NCBI GenBank assembly: GCA_913042265.1
Contig: CAJWKF010000002.1
Location: 1-64,000, forward strand
Length of the DNA: 64,000 bases
Direction: 5' to 3'
DNA from: an uncultured Gammaproteobacteria bacterium
GTDB lineage: Bacteria; Pseudomonadota; Gammaproteobacteria; Nitrosococcales; Methylophagaceae
Positions 34,248-45,735 of this stretch are shown here, piece by piece. The translations under genes and the position numbers were made by a program. The notes under the pieces were generated by a model. That model ran no database searches. It was not told where the DNA came from and saw only the letters and a program-made list of their open reading frames with translations. Within the stretch, counting starts at the first letter, position 1; every line of letters starts with the position of its first letter.

Positions 34248-35476
34248 TGAACTATACTTTTCTAATGCGACTATTGCTATTATTTGCTGTTCTAGTTCCA
34301 ACAACATCACAAGCTTTTTATGAGTGGCAAGAAGAAGGGCTAGAAATAGAGTTACGAGGTTTCGTTCGTGGCATCGGCCTAGCTGCTAAGAATCCCAGTG
34401 ATAACATCTTATTCGAACATGATAGAGTTTTAGCGAGCGGTCTATTTGGTCGGTTGATGCTAGATATCTCTATGCCCAGTATGAGTGCAGAGATGCACCT
34501 TGTTCAAAGTGTATTAGCTGATAAATTACGCACAGGTGGAAGCCGCTTCAATGTGATTAGTGACGCCGAGCGCAGTGATGGTTTGCACTGGAATTATGAC
34601 GAAGGTCATGCTGACTTGGTGGTTGATCGCTTGAATGTGCAGTATCAGAGTAATGACTTAAGGCTAAAAGTTGGCAGGCAACCCATTAATTTAGCTACAA
34701 CATTTTATTTCACTCCAAATGACTTCTTCGCCCCTTTTTCTGCAGAAGCATTTTTTAGAACTTATAAACAGAGTGTTGATTCGGCACGTATAGATTGGCA
34801 ATGGAGTAATGACTCTTCATTGTCATTGATAGCGGTCATGGACTATAAACTAGACCTCAGCCAGCCAACAGGATGGGAAACATCTCCTGACTGGGCAGAA
34901 ACAGCTTATCTTTCCCGAATATCAACTTTGAGCGAGTATTTTGAAATAGGCTTAATAGTAGCTACCGTGTCAAAGGATGAGATTATTGGCTTTGATTTTC
35001 AGGGAGAAGTATCTGACTTGTTTGGTTTACGGGGTGAGGGACATTTTCGCTTTACTGATAAAGCTAATACTAAGCGAGATTCTAAGTTTTCCCTAGCGAT
35101 TGATAAACGTTGGCAAAATACTTTGACACTTCGATTAGAACATTTTTATCAACGTTCCGGTGCTAAGGATAGTGATAAATATCAAGTTTTAGTCCCAGAG
35201 GATAGCAACAATGGATATTTGGCCCGAAATTACACTGTGATCGGGAGTAGTTATGAATTTAGCCCTTTATGGCAGGGTGATGCTGTTTACTTATTTAACC
35301 ATCAGGATACCTCGAAGCTATTAGCATTGTATTCATCGTATGTATTATCAGATGAATCTGAATTATCTATTGGTATAAACATTCCAATAGGCAAGGAGCC
35401 AGAGTTTGGTCGGTTAAAAACTGAATTTGGGAGCTTCTCTCAATCACTGACGGTGGAATACCGGGTTTATTTCTAA
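34247..35476 (+). CDS. Predicted outer-membrane beta-barrel protein of the ABC cassette
   Basis: The 409-residue protein has a signal peptide ending TTSQA. Amphipathic strands follow, and the end TVEYRVYF is typical of an outer-membrane barrel. Recognisable porin-like stretches are LRLKVGRQPINLATTFYFTP and FRTYKQSVDSARIDW. Its ATG overlaps the ATPase stop by one base, so it belongs to the same transcript. Like the barrel at 13617 it ends a carrier/pump/barrel set, but the two barrels show no obvious sequence identity by eye. I cannot assign a named family. Confidence 0.75.
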   Translation: MNYTFLMRLLLLFAVLVPTTSQAFYEWQEEGLEIELRGFVRGIGLAAKNPSDNILFEHDRVLASGLFGRLMLDISMPSMSAEMHLVQSVLADKLRTGGSRFNVISDAERSDGLHWNYDEGHADLVVDRLNVQYQSNDLRLKVGRQPINLATTFYFTPNDFFAPFSAEAFFRTYKQSVDSARIDWQWSNDSSLSLIAVMDYKLDLSQPTGWETSPDWAETAYLSRISTLSEYFEIGLIVATVSKDEIIGFDFQGEVSDLFGLRGEGHFRFTDKANTKRDSKFSLAIDKRWQNTLTLRLEHFYQRSGAKDSDKYQVLVPEDSNNGYLARNYTVIGSSYEFSPLWQGDAVYLFNHQDTSKLLALYSSYVLSDESELSIGINIPIGKEPEFGRLKTEFGSFSQSLTVEYRVYF

Positions 35477-35584
35477 AATTAATTCAGGTTCATTTATTTG
35501 TTGGTATTACAATTAACTGTATAGTTGAAATTTAATTTCAAGTAAAACATTACAAGAGCAAACACAGCATGACGACGGAAGAAA

Positions 35585-35782
35585 ATGTCCTTATTAAATG
35601 AACAAATTATTAGCTGTCCATATTGTGGCGAATCGATTGAAGTTTTGATTGATTTTCAAGATATAGACCAGCAGTACATTGAAGATTGTCAGGTCTGTTG
35701 TAGACCAATTACATTTGTTATTACTTTTGAATTTAACGGTAACTTATCTGTAGCAGTGCATGCTGAAAATGACACATTTTAA
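35585..35782 (+). CDS. CPXCG motif cysteine-rich small protein
   Basis: A 65-residue protein with the family motif SCPYCGESIEVLID near the start and a second Cys pair, EDCQVCCRP, about 25 residues later. This layout would bind one zinc ion. The C-terminal strand ITFVITFEF completes the small family fold. Homologues are widespread in gammaproteobacteria, with unknown function. It follows the barrel gene by 108 bp and is convergent with the tandem paralogues. Cells may use it independently of the ABC cassette. Confidence 0.85.
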   Translation: MSLLNEQIISCPYCGESIEVLIDFQDIDQQYIEDCQVCCRPITFVITFEFNGNLSVAVHAENDTF

Positions 35783-35812
35783 TAGTGATGAGTAAGCTTG
35801 AGTAAAATTATA

Positions 35813-35845
35813 AAGCCCTAACTCTCATTACTTAATTAGGTTTTT
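35813..35845. terminator. Possible bidirectional terminator between the CPXCG gene and the tandem paralogues
   Basis: CCTAA and TTAGG form a 5-bp stem with a long loop, flanked by AAA on the left and TTTTT on the right. Either strand would therefore end in a short T-rich run. It lies in the gap between convergent genes. The stem is weak, so the call is tentative. Confidence 0.35.
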
Positions 35846-36245
35846 ATGTAACGTGACGCACCTCAACAGCTACATCGAAGTGTTCTTGAGCATAGCTTTG
35901 CAACCAAGCCAGTTCAATGTCGGGAGAGGCTTTATCTTTTGCGTGGTAATATGATTGCATAAAAACCTCATCGCTTTCAGTCAACCAAGCCTCAGTTCTG
36001 GTTTGAACGTCGACTGAGTCTTGACGATAAACTTCTTCAAATACAGCGTCGACAATGCTGGCAAAATCTTTTTCCGTAAGGCCATTTTCTTCAGCATAAC
36101 CTCGGCAAGTTCCTAAAATTGCAGCGGTCACATACCGATCTTTTTGCATGGGAATAGGTACGTTATCGAAGATGCTTTTAAGTGGTTGAAAGCAGTCTGA
36201 AAATGCTTGTTTTAGTTTGTTTTTATGCTTCATTATTTCAAACAT
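35844..36245 (-). CDS. Hypothetical protein, tandem family member 3
   Basis: This 133-residue soluble protein is the third of three head-to-tail paralogues. From the ATG at 36245 it starts MFEIMKHK, matching the MF starts of its two siblings, with GGGA 7 nt upstream; the track starts 4 codons earlier. Shared positions are L-x-Q-A-F-x-x-C-x-x-P, NVPIPMQ, AILGTCRGYA, FEEVYRQDS, VQTRTEAWL and a final L-x-WL...F. It is predicted mostly helical, with no signal, membrane segment or known catalytic motif. I do not recognise the family. Confidence 0.75.
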   Translation of the reverse strand: MFEIMKHKNKLKQAFSDCFQPLKSIFDNVPIPMQKDRYVTAAILGTCRGYAEENGLTEKDFASIVDAVFEEVYRQDSVDVQTRTEAWLTESDEVFMQSYYHAKDKASPDIELAWLQSYAQEHFDVAVEVRHVT

Positions 36246-36272
36246 AATATTTCCCATTAAAATTAGAATAAT

Positions 36273-36674
36273 TTATAGTTTTTTACCTAGTGTACTGGCT
36301 TTTTCAAAATTCATTTGGACATGTTGGCTAAGCCAATCTAACTTTAGTTCAAGTTTACTAACAGATTTAGCGTGATAGTACGCTTCCATAAAGTCCTTGT
36401 TTTCTTCGTTGAGCCAAATTGAGGCCTTGGACTGCATGTCGAGTGATTCACTACGAAATACTTCCTCAAAAGCATTATCGATGAGCTTGTTGACAACACT
36501 TTCTTTAAGTTTTTGCTTGATGGCATAGCCGCGGCATGTGCCAAGGATCGCACCAGAAATATATGGGCTTTTACGCATATCTGGGTGGACATTCCCTAAA
36601 TCACTTCTTATGGGATCTAAGCAATCAGAGAAAGCCTGTAAAAGTATCGGTTTGTGTATCGCTGCTGAAAACAT
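36273..36674 (-). CDS. Hypothetical protein, tandem family member 2
   Basis: This 133-residue protein shares its whole length with the flanking paralogues. Its AILGTCRGYA is identical to member 3, and QAFSDCLDP, FEEVFRSES, MQSKASIWL and AYYHAK also align. The NVPIPMQ segment is altered to NVHPDMR. It starts at the ATG at 36674, 9 bp after member 1, and member 3 starts 27 bp after its stop, so all three are probably on one transcript. Function is unknown. Confidence 0.75.
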   Translation of the reverse strand: MFSAAIHKPILLQAFSDCLDPIRSDLGNVHPDMRKSPYISGAILGTCRGYAIKQKLKESVVNKLIDNAFEEVFRSESLDMQSKASIWLNEENKDFMEAYYHAKSVSKLELKLDWLSQHVQMNFEKASTLGKKL

Positions 36675-36683
36675 TCTAATAGT

Positions 36684-37088
36684 CTATAACATGAGGCCAG
36701 TGGCGGGTTTAAAATTTTCTTTGGCAAAAGCAGTCAACCAGCGCAAGTTAAGATCTGCGTTAGTTTGAGCGCGCGCATTTTCATAGGCCTTAATAAATTG
36801 GGTATTGTCTTCATTTTTCCAAGCTTCAACGCGATTTTGAACATTCATGGATTCGAGTCGATATATTTCCTCAAAAATAGAGTCAGCTATTAGAGCTATA
36901 TCACCGGGTTTTGTGACGTTCTGAGATACAGCATAAGTTTCACAGACAGCTAAAATTGAAGCATTAATTGCTGGGTCGCTTTGCATTGGAATTGGAACAT
37001 TGCCTAATTGGTCCATGACGGGCCAAAAACAGGCTTCAAATGCCTCACTCAGTTTCCTTTTGTGCTTAGTAATGCCGAATCCAAACAT
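36684..37088 (-). CDS. Hypothetical protein, tandem family member 1
   Basis: This 134-residue protein is the first of the three paralogues on the minus strand, with AGAGG 8 nt before its ATG. It starts MFGFGITKHKRKLSEAFEAC and keeps NVPIPMQ, SILAVCETYA, FEEIYRLES, VQNRVEAWK and LRWL. It diverges most from the other two in the GTCRGYA segment, where member 2 and member 3 are identical, suggesting members 2 and 3 are the more recent duplicates. The upstream gap to arfB is 112 bp. Function is unknown. Confidence 0.75.
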   Translation of the reverse strand: MFGFGITKHKRKLSEAFEACFWPVMDQLGNVPIPMQSDPAINASILAVCETYAVSQNVTKPGDIALIADSIFEEIYRLESMNVQNRVEAWKNEDNTQFIKAYENARAQTNADLNLRWLTAFAKENFKPATGLML

Positions 37089-37200
37089 ATCGAGCCTCTG
37101 TTGTTCGTTATAATAGTTACAAGAGATGGTGGTATATATGTATGTGAATATACAGTAGTCTCAATTTGAAAGAAGGTATTTTAGTTATAATATTCAGAGT

Positions 37201-37614
37201 TCAATCACTAACTTTAGCCCGAAGTGACTTTGTTTTAGCACGATGAACTTTATTTTCAAGACGTCTTTTTTTTGCTCCATTGGTGGGCTTAGTAGCGCGT
37301 CTTATTTTATCTGCTTTATTTTCGTAGAGAATAAGTTTTTTTAGGCGTTGTAAGGCATCTCGGCGATTTTTTTCTTGTGTACGCCATTGTTGTCCCTTAA
37401 TTACAATGATGCCATCTTTGTTGATCCTAGTGTCCTTAGACTCAAGAAGTCGTTGTTTGTAATGTGATGGTAAGGACGATTTGTGAATGTTAAAGCGAAG
37501 GTGGATGGCTGAAGCCACTTTATTGACATTTTGGCCACCGGCTCCCTGAGCACGAATTGCTGATAAGGTGATTTCATCATCAGAAAGGGAAATTTTGTTG
37601 GTAATAACTAGCAC
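37201..37614 (-). CDS. arfB: Alternative ribosome-rescue factor ArfB (YaeJ)
   Basis: ArfB is a codon-independent release factor that hydrolyses peptidyl-tRNA on stalled ribosomes. The 137-residue protein has the GGQ motif in RAQGAGGQNVNKVASAIHLRF and a basic C-terminal tail (KPTNGAKKRRLENKVHRAK) that enters the empty mRNA channel. The length matches E. coli YaeJ (140), and the class-specific decoding domains of RF1/RF2 are absent. It is 79 bp downstream of aroE on the same strand. Confidence 0.94.
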   Translation of the reverse strand: MLVITNKISLSDDEITLSAIRAQGAGGQNVNKVASAIHLRFNIHKSSLPSHYKQRLLESKDTRINKDGIIVIKGQQWRTQEKNRRDALQRLKKLILYENKADKIRRATKPTNGAKKRRLENKVHRAKTKSLRAKVSD

Positions 37615-37693
37615 ATTCGATACTCTTGTCGTGTTCTATAAAATGCAGCAATTTTAACTATACTAGGATAGCTAAATATTTTCCTAGGACTTA

Positions 37694-39549
<1,856 letters not shown>

Positions 39550-39779
39550 TTAACAAACTTTGCTACATTTCATGGGAATTATCAAAGTTAAATTAGGAGT
39601 ATCTTGTGTTTAAATCAAGTTTAGCAATAAAAACATAAAGTGGCTCATACCTCAATTTTATGCAGAAGGCATGTTTTTTTACATGGACTCGGGACCTATT
39701 TTTGAGCTAAAATTATGGAAATTTTGTGTGGGTAAAGCGTTCCGTTTGCCCTTATATTTTTATCTGCTGGAGGTTTCCC

Positions 39780-40910
39780 TTGCGAACAAGCGCTTTACTC
39801 GCCCTTGAAGACGGTACAGTATTTCACGGCGAATCAATTGGTGCTATTGGGCAATCAGTTGGTGAAGTTGTGTTTAATACATCTATGACAGGCTATCAGG
39901 AAATACTGACTGACCCTTCGTATTGTCGTCAAATTGTGACGTTAACTTATCCGCATATCGGTAATGTTGGAGTGAATTCAGAGGATGAAGAGTCATCACA
40001 AATTTATGCAAGTGGGTTGGTTATTCGTGAGTTATCACCCTTAGTGAGTAACTGGCGAAGTGAACAGAGATTAGATACCTATCTGGAACAACATGATGTT
40101 ATTGGTATTGCAGAGATTGATACGAGAAGTTTGACACGTCTTTTGCGTGAAAAAGGTGCAATGAAAGGTTGTATCGTGGCTGGAGATGACATTAATGTTG
40201 ATGCCGCTATTGCAGCTGCTCAAGGTTTTAAAGGTCTAAAAGGTATGGATTTAGCCAGAGTCGTAAGTACAAAAGAAAGCTATCAATGGGAGCAAGGATG
40301 TTGGCAGCTTTCAGGTGAAAGCCAGATGGCCGATAAACGTTTTCATGTCGTGGCCTATGATTTTGGCGCGAAGAGGAATATTTTAAGAATGTTGGTGGAG
40401 CGAGGTTGCTACCTCACAGTCGTTCCTGCAGAGACTTCGGCAGAAGATGTTCTAGCTATGAAACCTGATGGCATCTTTTTATCTAATGGGCCGGGTGATC
40501 CTGAACCGTGTGATTATGCCATTACAGCTATTCAGAACTTATTAGCAGCAGATTTACCAATTTTTGGTATTTGTTTGGGTCATCAACTTCTGGCATTAGC
40601 CTGTGGAGCGAAAACAGTCAAAATGAAGTTTGGTCATCATGGCGCCAATCATCCCGTACAAGATAAATTGACAAGCATAGTGATGATTACAAGTCAAAAC
40701 CATGGTTTTTCGGTTGATGAGCACTCATTACCAGACACATTAGAAGCAACTCATTTCTCATTGTTCGATGGCTCATTACAAGGGATGCATCACAAAACAA
40801 AACCGGCTTTTAGTTTTCAGGGCCACCCTGAAGCAAGTCCAGGACCGCAAGATGCGGCCGCCCTTTTTGATCACTTTATTGATCTTTTAGCAAAAGCGAC
40901 AGGTAAGTAA
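39780..40910 (+). CDS. carA: Carbamoyl-phosphate synthase small (glutaminase) subunit
   Basis: CarA releases ammonia from glutamine and passes it to CarB for carbamoyl phosphate, used in pyrimidine and arginine synthesis. The glutaminase domain shows [11 protein letters not shown], the nucleophile in [13 protein letters not shown], and the catalytic His/Glu in [11 protein letters not shown]. The track begins at 39726, but GGAGG at 39769-39773 stands 6 nt before a TTG at 39780. The N terminus read from there ([19 protein letters not shown]) matches the family, giving 376 residues. UUG initiation of carA has been reported in other gammaproteobacteria (recalled). carB follows after 6 bp. Confidence 0.93.
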   Translation: MRTSALLALEDGTVFHGESIGAIGQSVGEVVFNTSMTGYQEILTDPSYCRQIVTLTYPHIGNVGVNSEDEESSQIYASGLVIRELSPLVSNWRSEQRLDTYLEQHDVIGIAEIDTRSLTRLLREKGAMKGCIVAGDDINVDAAIAAAQGFKGLKGMDLARVVSTKESYQWEQGCWQLSGESQMADKRFHVVAYDFGAKRNILRMLVERGCYLTVVPAETSAEDVLAMKPDGIFLSNGPGDPEPCDYAITAIQNLLAADLPIFGICLGHQLLALACGAKTVKMKFGHHGANHPVQDKLTSIVMITSQNHGFSVDEHSLPDTLEATHFSLFDGSLQGMHHKTKPAFSFQGHPEASPGPQDAAALFDHFIDLLAKATGK

Positions 40911-40916
40911 GACACG

Positions 40917-43900
40917 ATGGCAAAACGTACTGATATACAAAGTATCTTAATTCTTGGCGCAGGCCCGATAGTTATCGGTCAAGCCTGCGAGTTTGATTAT
41001 TCCGGTGCTCAGGCTTGTAAAGCACTTCGAGAAGAAGGGTATAGGGTGATTTTGGTCAACTCAAACCCAGCTACAATAATGACTGACCCCAACATGGCAG
41101 ATGCAACCTACATTGAACCAGTCACTTGGCAAGCTGTTAGCAAGGTTATTGAGACTGAGCGGCCTGATGCCGTTTTGCCAACGATGGGTGGTCAAACGGC
41201 ACTAAACTGTGCCCTAGATCTGGAACGTGAAGGAGTGTTAGAAAAGTTCGGCGTTGAAATGATTGGTGCCGATAGCGAAGCGATTAATAAAGCTGAAGAT
41301 CGCGACTTATTTCGTGCTGCGATGAAAAAAATTGGCCTTGATATGCCTAAGTCAGCTATTGCAAGGACACTCGAAGAATCGATTGAAGCTCAAAAGCAGT
41401 TTGGTTTTCCTGTGATTATTCGTCCTTCATTTACGATGGGGGGAAGTGGCGGCGGTATTGCATACAACAAAGAAGATTTCATTGATATTTGTCAGCGTGG
41501 TTTATATCTCAGTCCAACGTCAGAATTATTGATTGAAGAATCGATCATTGGCTGGAAAGAGTATGAGATGGAAGTTGTACGCGACAAAAAAGATAACGCC
41601 ATTATCATCTGTTCGATTGAAAACTTTGATCCGATGGGTGTCCATACAGGCGATTCAATTACGGTTGCTCCGGCTCAAACATTAACTGATAAAGAATATC
41701 AAATCATGCGGAATGCCTCTTTGGCAGTCTTGCGAGAGATTGGTGTTGATACCGGTGGGTCAAATGTACAATTTGCTGTTAACCCAGAGTCAGGCCGCTT
41801 AATTATTATTGAGATGAACCCAAGAGTATCGCGTTCATCAGCTTTAGCTTCAAAAGCAACGGGTTTTCCTATAGCTAAGGTAGCCGCAAAGTTAGCTGTT
41901 GGATACACTCTGGACGAATTGAAAAATGAAATTACAGGTAATGCTACTCCCGCTTCATTTGAGCCTTCGATTGATTATGTAGTGACAAAAATTCCTAGGT
42001 TCACCTTTGAAAAATTTCCTCAAGCAGATAACAGGTTGAGCACCCAGATGAAGTCTGTAGGTGAAGTAATGGCGATTGGCCGTAATTTTCAAGAGTCATT
42101 ACAAAAAGCATTACGCGGATTGGAAATTGATCGTGATGGCTTGACTGAAATTACAGACCTTGAAAGGGATGATACAGCGGAGATGTTGCGTCGTGAACTA
42201 CGTTTGCCAGGCTCAGATCGTCTTTGGTATTTAGCTGATGCTTTCCGCTATGGCTTTAGCTTCGATGAAATTCAATTGTTATCTTGTATCGATCCATGGT
42301 TCTTGATTCAAGTTGAAGAACTAGTGACTATTGAAAATGACTTGAAAGATCAATCATTACCAGAATTAGACATGAATCAAATGCGGGATATGAAGCGAAA
42401 AGGTTTCTCTGATTCACGCTTAGCGACATTGTTACGAAAAACAGAGAAGCAAGTACGCGAGCATCGACATGCTCTAGGAGTTAGACCAGTTTATAAGCGT
42501 GTGGATACCTGTGCAGCTGAGTTTACAAGTTCAACTGCCTATTTGTATTCAACATATGAACAAGAATGTGAGTCTAATCCAACTGATCGTGAAAAGGTCA
42601 TGATTTTAGGTGGTGGTCCGAATCGTATAGGTCAAGGCATTGAGTTTGACTATTGCTGTGTTCATGCTGCGCTGGCATTGCGCGAGGATGGTTATGAAAC
42701 AATCATGGTTAATTGTAATCCTGAAACTGTTTCCACAGATTACGATACCTCAGATCGTTTGTACTTTGAGTCTTTAACTTTGGAGGATGTGCTGGAAATA
42801 GTTGCGCTAGAACAGCCAAAAGGTGTGATTGTTCAATATGGTGGCCAAACGCCATTAAAATTAGCACGAGCTTTGGAAGCTGCTGGTGTGCCGATCATAG
42901 GTACATCACCAGATGCGATTGATCATGCAGAGGATCGTGAACGTTTTCAGCAAATGGTAGAAAAACTTAATTTATTACAACCACCTAATCGTTTAGCTTT
43001 TGCTGCAGATACTGCCGTGGCTCTAGCTTCTGAAATTGGTTATCCTTTAGTCGTTCGCCCATCTTACGTTTTGGGTGGTAGGGCAATGGAAATAGTTTAT
43101 AACGAAGATGAGTTAAATCGATACATGAAGACGGCAATTCAAGTATCGAATGATTCACCCGTTTTATTAGATCGCTTTTTAGACGATGCTATTGAAGTCG
43201 ATGTTGATGCAATATGCGATGGCAAAGATGTACTCATTGGTGGCATTATGGAACATATTGAGCAGGCAGGTGTTCATTCAGGCGATTCTGCCTGTGCTTT
43301 ACCAACTTATAGCTTGAGTGAAAGCATTAAAGACCAAATGCGTGAGCAAGTCCGGCAAATGGCATTAGAATTGGGTGTCGTAGGGTTAATGAATACTCAG
43401 TTTGCTATTCAAGGTGATAACATTTTTATTTTGGAAGTAAATCCTCGTGCTTCGCGAACTGTACCATATGTCTCGAAAGCGACAGGGGTGCCTTTAGCTA
43501 AAGTAGCAGCCCGCTGTATGGCAGGAAGAAGCCTAGCCGAACAAGGTGTAAGTGAAGAGGTTATTCCAGAATATTATTCTGTTAAAGAAGCCGTTTTCCC
43601 ATTTATTAAATTTCAAGGTGTTGACCCGATTCTTGGTCCTGAGATGAAGTCAACTGGTGAAGTAATGGGGGTGGGTAGAACATTTGGTGAAGCCTTTGCT
43701 AAGTCACAATTAGCTGCTAGCGTAGCTCTGCCTATTGGTGGTAAGGCATTTATCAGTGTACGTGAAGCAGACAAAGTAGCTATGGTGCCTGTTGCCCAAA
43801 ATCTGTTAAAGTTAGGTTTCGAACTTTTGGCAACAAGAGGCTCTCATCGAGTATTGGCAGGTGCTGGTGTGCCATGTGAGCATATCAACAAGGTAGCTGA

Positions 43901-44135
43901 AGGGCAGCCTCATATTGTTGATATGATAAAAAGTGATGAGATTGCATTGATTGTTAACACCACTGAAGGCAGACAGTCTGTGGCAGATTCAAGAGAAATA
44001 AGAAGGGCTGCATTACAACATCAGGTCAATTATACGACTACATTGGCTGCGGCACGTGCCACGTGCCTAGCATTAGAATGTGAAAACATTGACTCAGTTA
44101 ACCGTTTGCAGTCACTACACAGGGAATTACAATAA
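40917..44135 (+). CDS. carB: Carbamoyl-phosphate synthase large subunit
   Basis: CarB is the synthetase subunit, 1072 residues, the standard length. It holds two homologous ATP-grasp halves; each begins with a nucleotide-fold motif ([20 protein letters not shown] and [19 protein letters not shown]). The ATP-binding segments are [15 protein letters not shown] in the first half and [15 protein letters not shown] in the second. The C-terminal regulatory domain ([14 protein letters not shown]) follows. Its stop overlaps the greA start by one base. Confidence 0.97.
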   Translation: MAKRTDIQSILILGAGPIVIGQACEFDYSGAQACKALREEGYRVILVNSNPATIMTDPNMADATYIEPVTWQAVSKVIETERPDAVLPTMGGQTALNCALDLEREGVLEKFGVEMIGADSEAINKAEDRDLFRAAMKKIGLDMPKSAIARTLEESIEAQKQFGFPVIIRPSFTMGGSGGGIAYNKEDFIDICQRGLYLSPTSELLIEESIIGWKEYEMEVVRDKKDNAIIICSIENFDPMGVHTGDSITVAPAQTLTDKEYQIMRNASLAVLREIGVDTGGSNVQFAVNPESGRLIIIEMNPRVSRSSALASKATGFPIAKVAAKLAVGYTLDELKNEITGNATPASFEPSIDYVVTKIPRFTFEKFPQADNRLSTQMKSVGEVMAIGRNFQESLQKALRGLEIDRDGLTEITDLERDDTAEMLRRELRLPGSDRLWYLADAFRYGFSFDEIQLLSCIDPWFLIQVEELVTIENDLKDQSLPELDMNQMRDMKRKGFSDSRLATLLRKTEKQVREHRHALGVRPVYKRVDTCAAEFTSSTAYLYSTYEQECESNPTDREKVMILGGGPNRIGQGIEFDYCCVHAALALREDGYETIMVNCNPETVSTDYDTSDRLYFESLTLEDVLEIVALEQPKGVIVQYGGQTPLKLARALEAAGVPIIGTSPDAIDHAEDRERFQQMVEKLNLLQPPNRLAFAADTAVALASEIGYPLVVRPSYVLGGRAMEIVYNEDELNRYMKTAIQVSNDSPVLLDRFLDDAIEVDVDAICDGKDVLIGGIMEHIEQAGVHSGDSACALPTYSLSESIKDQMREQVRQMALELGVVGLMNTQFAIQGDNIFILEVNPRASRTVPYVSKATGVPLAKVAARCMAGRSLAEQGVSEEVIPEYYSVKEAVFPFIKFQGVDPILGPEMKSTGEVMGVGRTFGEAFAKSQLAASVALPIGGKAFISVREADKVAMVPVAQNLLKLGFELLATRGSHRVLAGAGVPCEHINKVAEGQPHIVDMIKSDEIALIVNTTEGRQSVADSREIRRAALQHQVNYTTTLAAARATCLALECENIDSVNRLQSLHRELQ

Positions 44136-44611
44136 TGGCTGTGCCAGTTACATTGCGAGGAGCTGAAGAGCTGAAAAATGAGTTGAAGCGTTTAAAGTCA
44201 GTTGCGCGACCTGAAGTGGTCGCTGCAATAGCAGAAGCTCGTGCTCATGGTGATTTAAAAGAAAATGCTGAGTACCATGCAGCTAAGGAACAACAAAGCT
44301 TTATTGAAGGCCGAATAAATCAATTGGAAGGTGTGCTAGCAAATGCTCAAATAATTGATGTTTCCTCATTATCTCAAGATGGTCGAATTGTGTTCGGTGT
44401 AACAGTCGTTTTACTCAATATAGATACCGAAGAAGAAGTTACCTATCAGCTGGTTGGGGATTATGAAGCCGATATTAAGTTAAATCGGGTTTCAATTAGC
44501 TCGCCTATTGCAAGAGCATTAATTGGTAAAGAAATTGATGACATTGCAACGGTAAGAGCACCGAGTGGTGCAATCGATTATGAGATTGTCGCAATTCGAT
44601 ATGAAGTGTAA
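44135..44611 (+). CDS. greA: Transcription elongation factor GreA
   Basis: GreA stimulates transcript cleavage by backtracked RNA polymerase. The 158-residue protein has the N-terminal coiled coil with the acidic tip [17 protein letters not shown] and the C-terminal FKBP-like domain with [25 protein letters not shown]-type sequence. The length matches E. coli GreA. Placement directly after carB is typical; the yhbY gene often found nearby is absent. Confidence 0.96.
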   Translation: MAVPVTLRGAEELKNELKRLKSVARPEVVAAIAEARAHGDLKENAEYHAAKEQQSFIEGRINQLEGVLANAQIIDVSSLSQDGRIVFGVTVVLLNIDTEEEVTYQLVGDYEADIKLNRVSISSPIARALIGKEIDDIATVRAPSGAIDYEIVAIRYEV

Positions 44612-44619
44612 GTAATAGC

Positions 44620-45078
44620 ATGATTGCCGGTCTGGTAGGAGAACGTTTATTACTTACTCTTTGGGTGGGTGGCTTATGGGCGATTGGTTACATAGCCGCT
44701 CCCGTCGCTTTTGCTTATTTTGAAGACATTGAGGTGGCCGGTACGTTTGTTGGCAGATTATTTACAATTGTTAATTACTTAGGTTTAGCCTGTGGAAGCG
44801 CCTTGGTTGTTCGTTACTCTCTTCTAGGGCAACATGCAATAACATTATGGCGTTTTTGGGTAACCATAACAATGTTATTCCTCGTGGTATTTATGCATTT
44901 TTATTTGCAAGTAGAAATGTCAGCTATTAAGAACATTGGTTGGCGACAGAATAGCGAACTGTCTGCTCAGTTTGATTTATTGCATCACATCAGTACATTC
45001 ATATATGTGGTGCTGAGCATACTAGGTTTAGCGTTGGTTTCGACGCAAGACAATATGATAACTACGGCTGAAAGTTAA
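44620..45078 (+). CDS. DUF4149 domain-containing membrane protein
   Basis: The 152-residue protein has four predicted membrane helices. The first contains LTLWVGGLWAIGYIAAPVAF, with the GLWAxG-x-x-x-x-PxxF pattern of the DUF4149 family. A conserved HFYLQVEMSAIKN loop and a helix ending near LALVS follow. Family members are encoded between greA and rlmE in other gammaproteobacteria (recalled synteny). No function is known. It lies 8 bp after greA and 2 bp before rlmE. Confidence 0.85.
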   Translation: MIAGLVGERLLLTLWVGGLWAIGYIAAPVAFAYFEDIEVAGTFVGRLFTIVNYLGLACGSALVVRYSLLGQHAITLWRFWVTITMLFLVVFMHFYLQVEMSAIKNIGWRQNSELSAQFDLLHHISTFIYVVLSILGLALVSTQDNMITTAES

Positions 45079-45080
45079 TA

Positions 45081-45698
45081 ATGGCAAAGAGTAAGTCTAG
45101 TAACGATTGGTTAAGAGAGCATTTTGATGATCCTTATGTTAAAAAAGCTCAAAAAGCTGGGTATCGATCACGTGCAACATTCAAGCTAGAAGAAATAGAT
45201 AAAAAAGATAAATTAATTAAGCCGGGTATGTCTGTGGTTGATTTAGGTTCTGCACCGGGCGGTTGGTCAGATTACGTATTAAGAAAATTAGGAGGTTCAG
45301 GGACTGTTGTAGCTCTGGATATATTGCGCATGACGCCTTTATCAGGTGTGCACTTTATTAAAGGCGATTTTCGCGAAGATGTCGTACTTGATGAACTTAA
45401 TGTAGTTTTAAATAGTCAACCCATAGACCTTGTATTATCAGATATGGCCCCCAATATTACTGGTGTGGATTCGATAGATCAGCCGAGTAGTATGTATTTA
45501 GTCGAGCTTGCTTTACAATTTGCCATAGAAAATTTAAGCAAACAAGGTGTTTTTCTGGTAAAAGTATTCCAAGGAGATGGGTTTGATGCTTATTTGAGGG
45601 CAATGCGTGAAAGTTTTCAAAAAGTAACTACAAGGAAGCCCGATGCATCACGAGCAAGAAGCCGTGAAGTGTATTTGCTGGGTCGAATTTTAAAGTGA
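45081..45698 (+). CDS. rlmE: 23S rRNA 2'-O-ribose U2552 methyltransferase (RlmE)
   Basis: RlmE (FtsJ/RrmJ) methylates U2552 of 23S rRNA on the assembling 50S subunit. The 205-residue length is close to E. coli (209). It has the SAM motif VVDLGSAPGGWSDYV, the K-D-K-E catalytic tetrad regions (YRSRATFKLEEID, DLVLSDMAPNITG, FLVKVFQGDG and SREVYLLGR) and the family's N-terminal SSNDWLREHFDDPYVKKAQ. It sits beside ftsH as in E. coli. Confidence 0.95.
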   Translation: MAKSKSSNDWLREHFDDPYVKKAQKAGYRSRATFKLEEIDKKDKLIKPGMSVVDLGSAPGGWSDYVLRKLGGSGTVVALDILRMTPLSGVHFIKGDFREDVVLDELNVVLNSQPIDLVLSDMAPNITGVDSIDQPSSMYLVELALQFAIENLSKQGVFLVKVFQGDGFDAYLRAMRESFQKVTTRKPDASRARSREVYLLGRILK

Positions 45699-45735
45699 CC
45701 TAGGATTGAGAATAGTCATAAAGAGGTAGTAAAAA

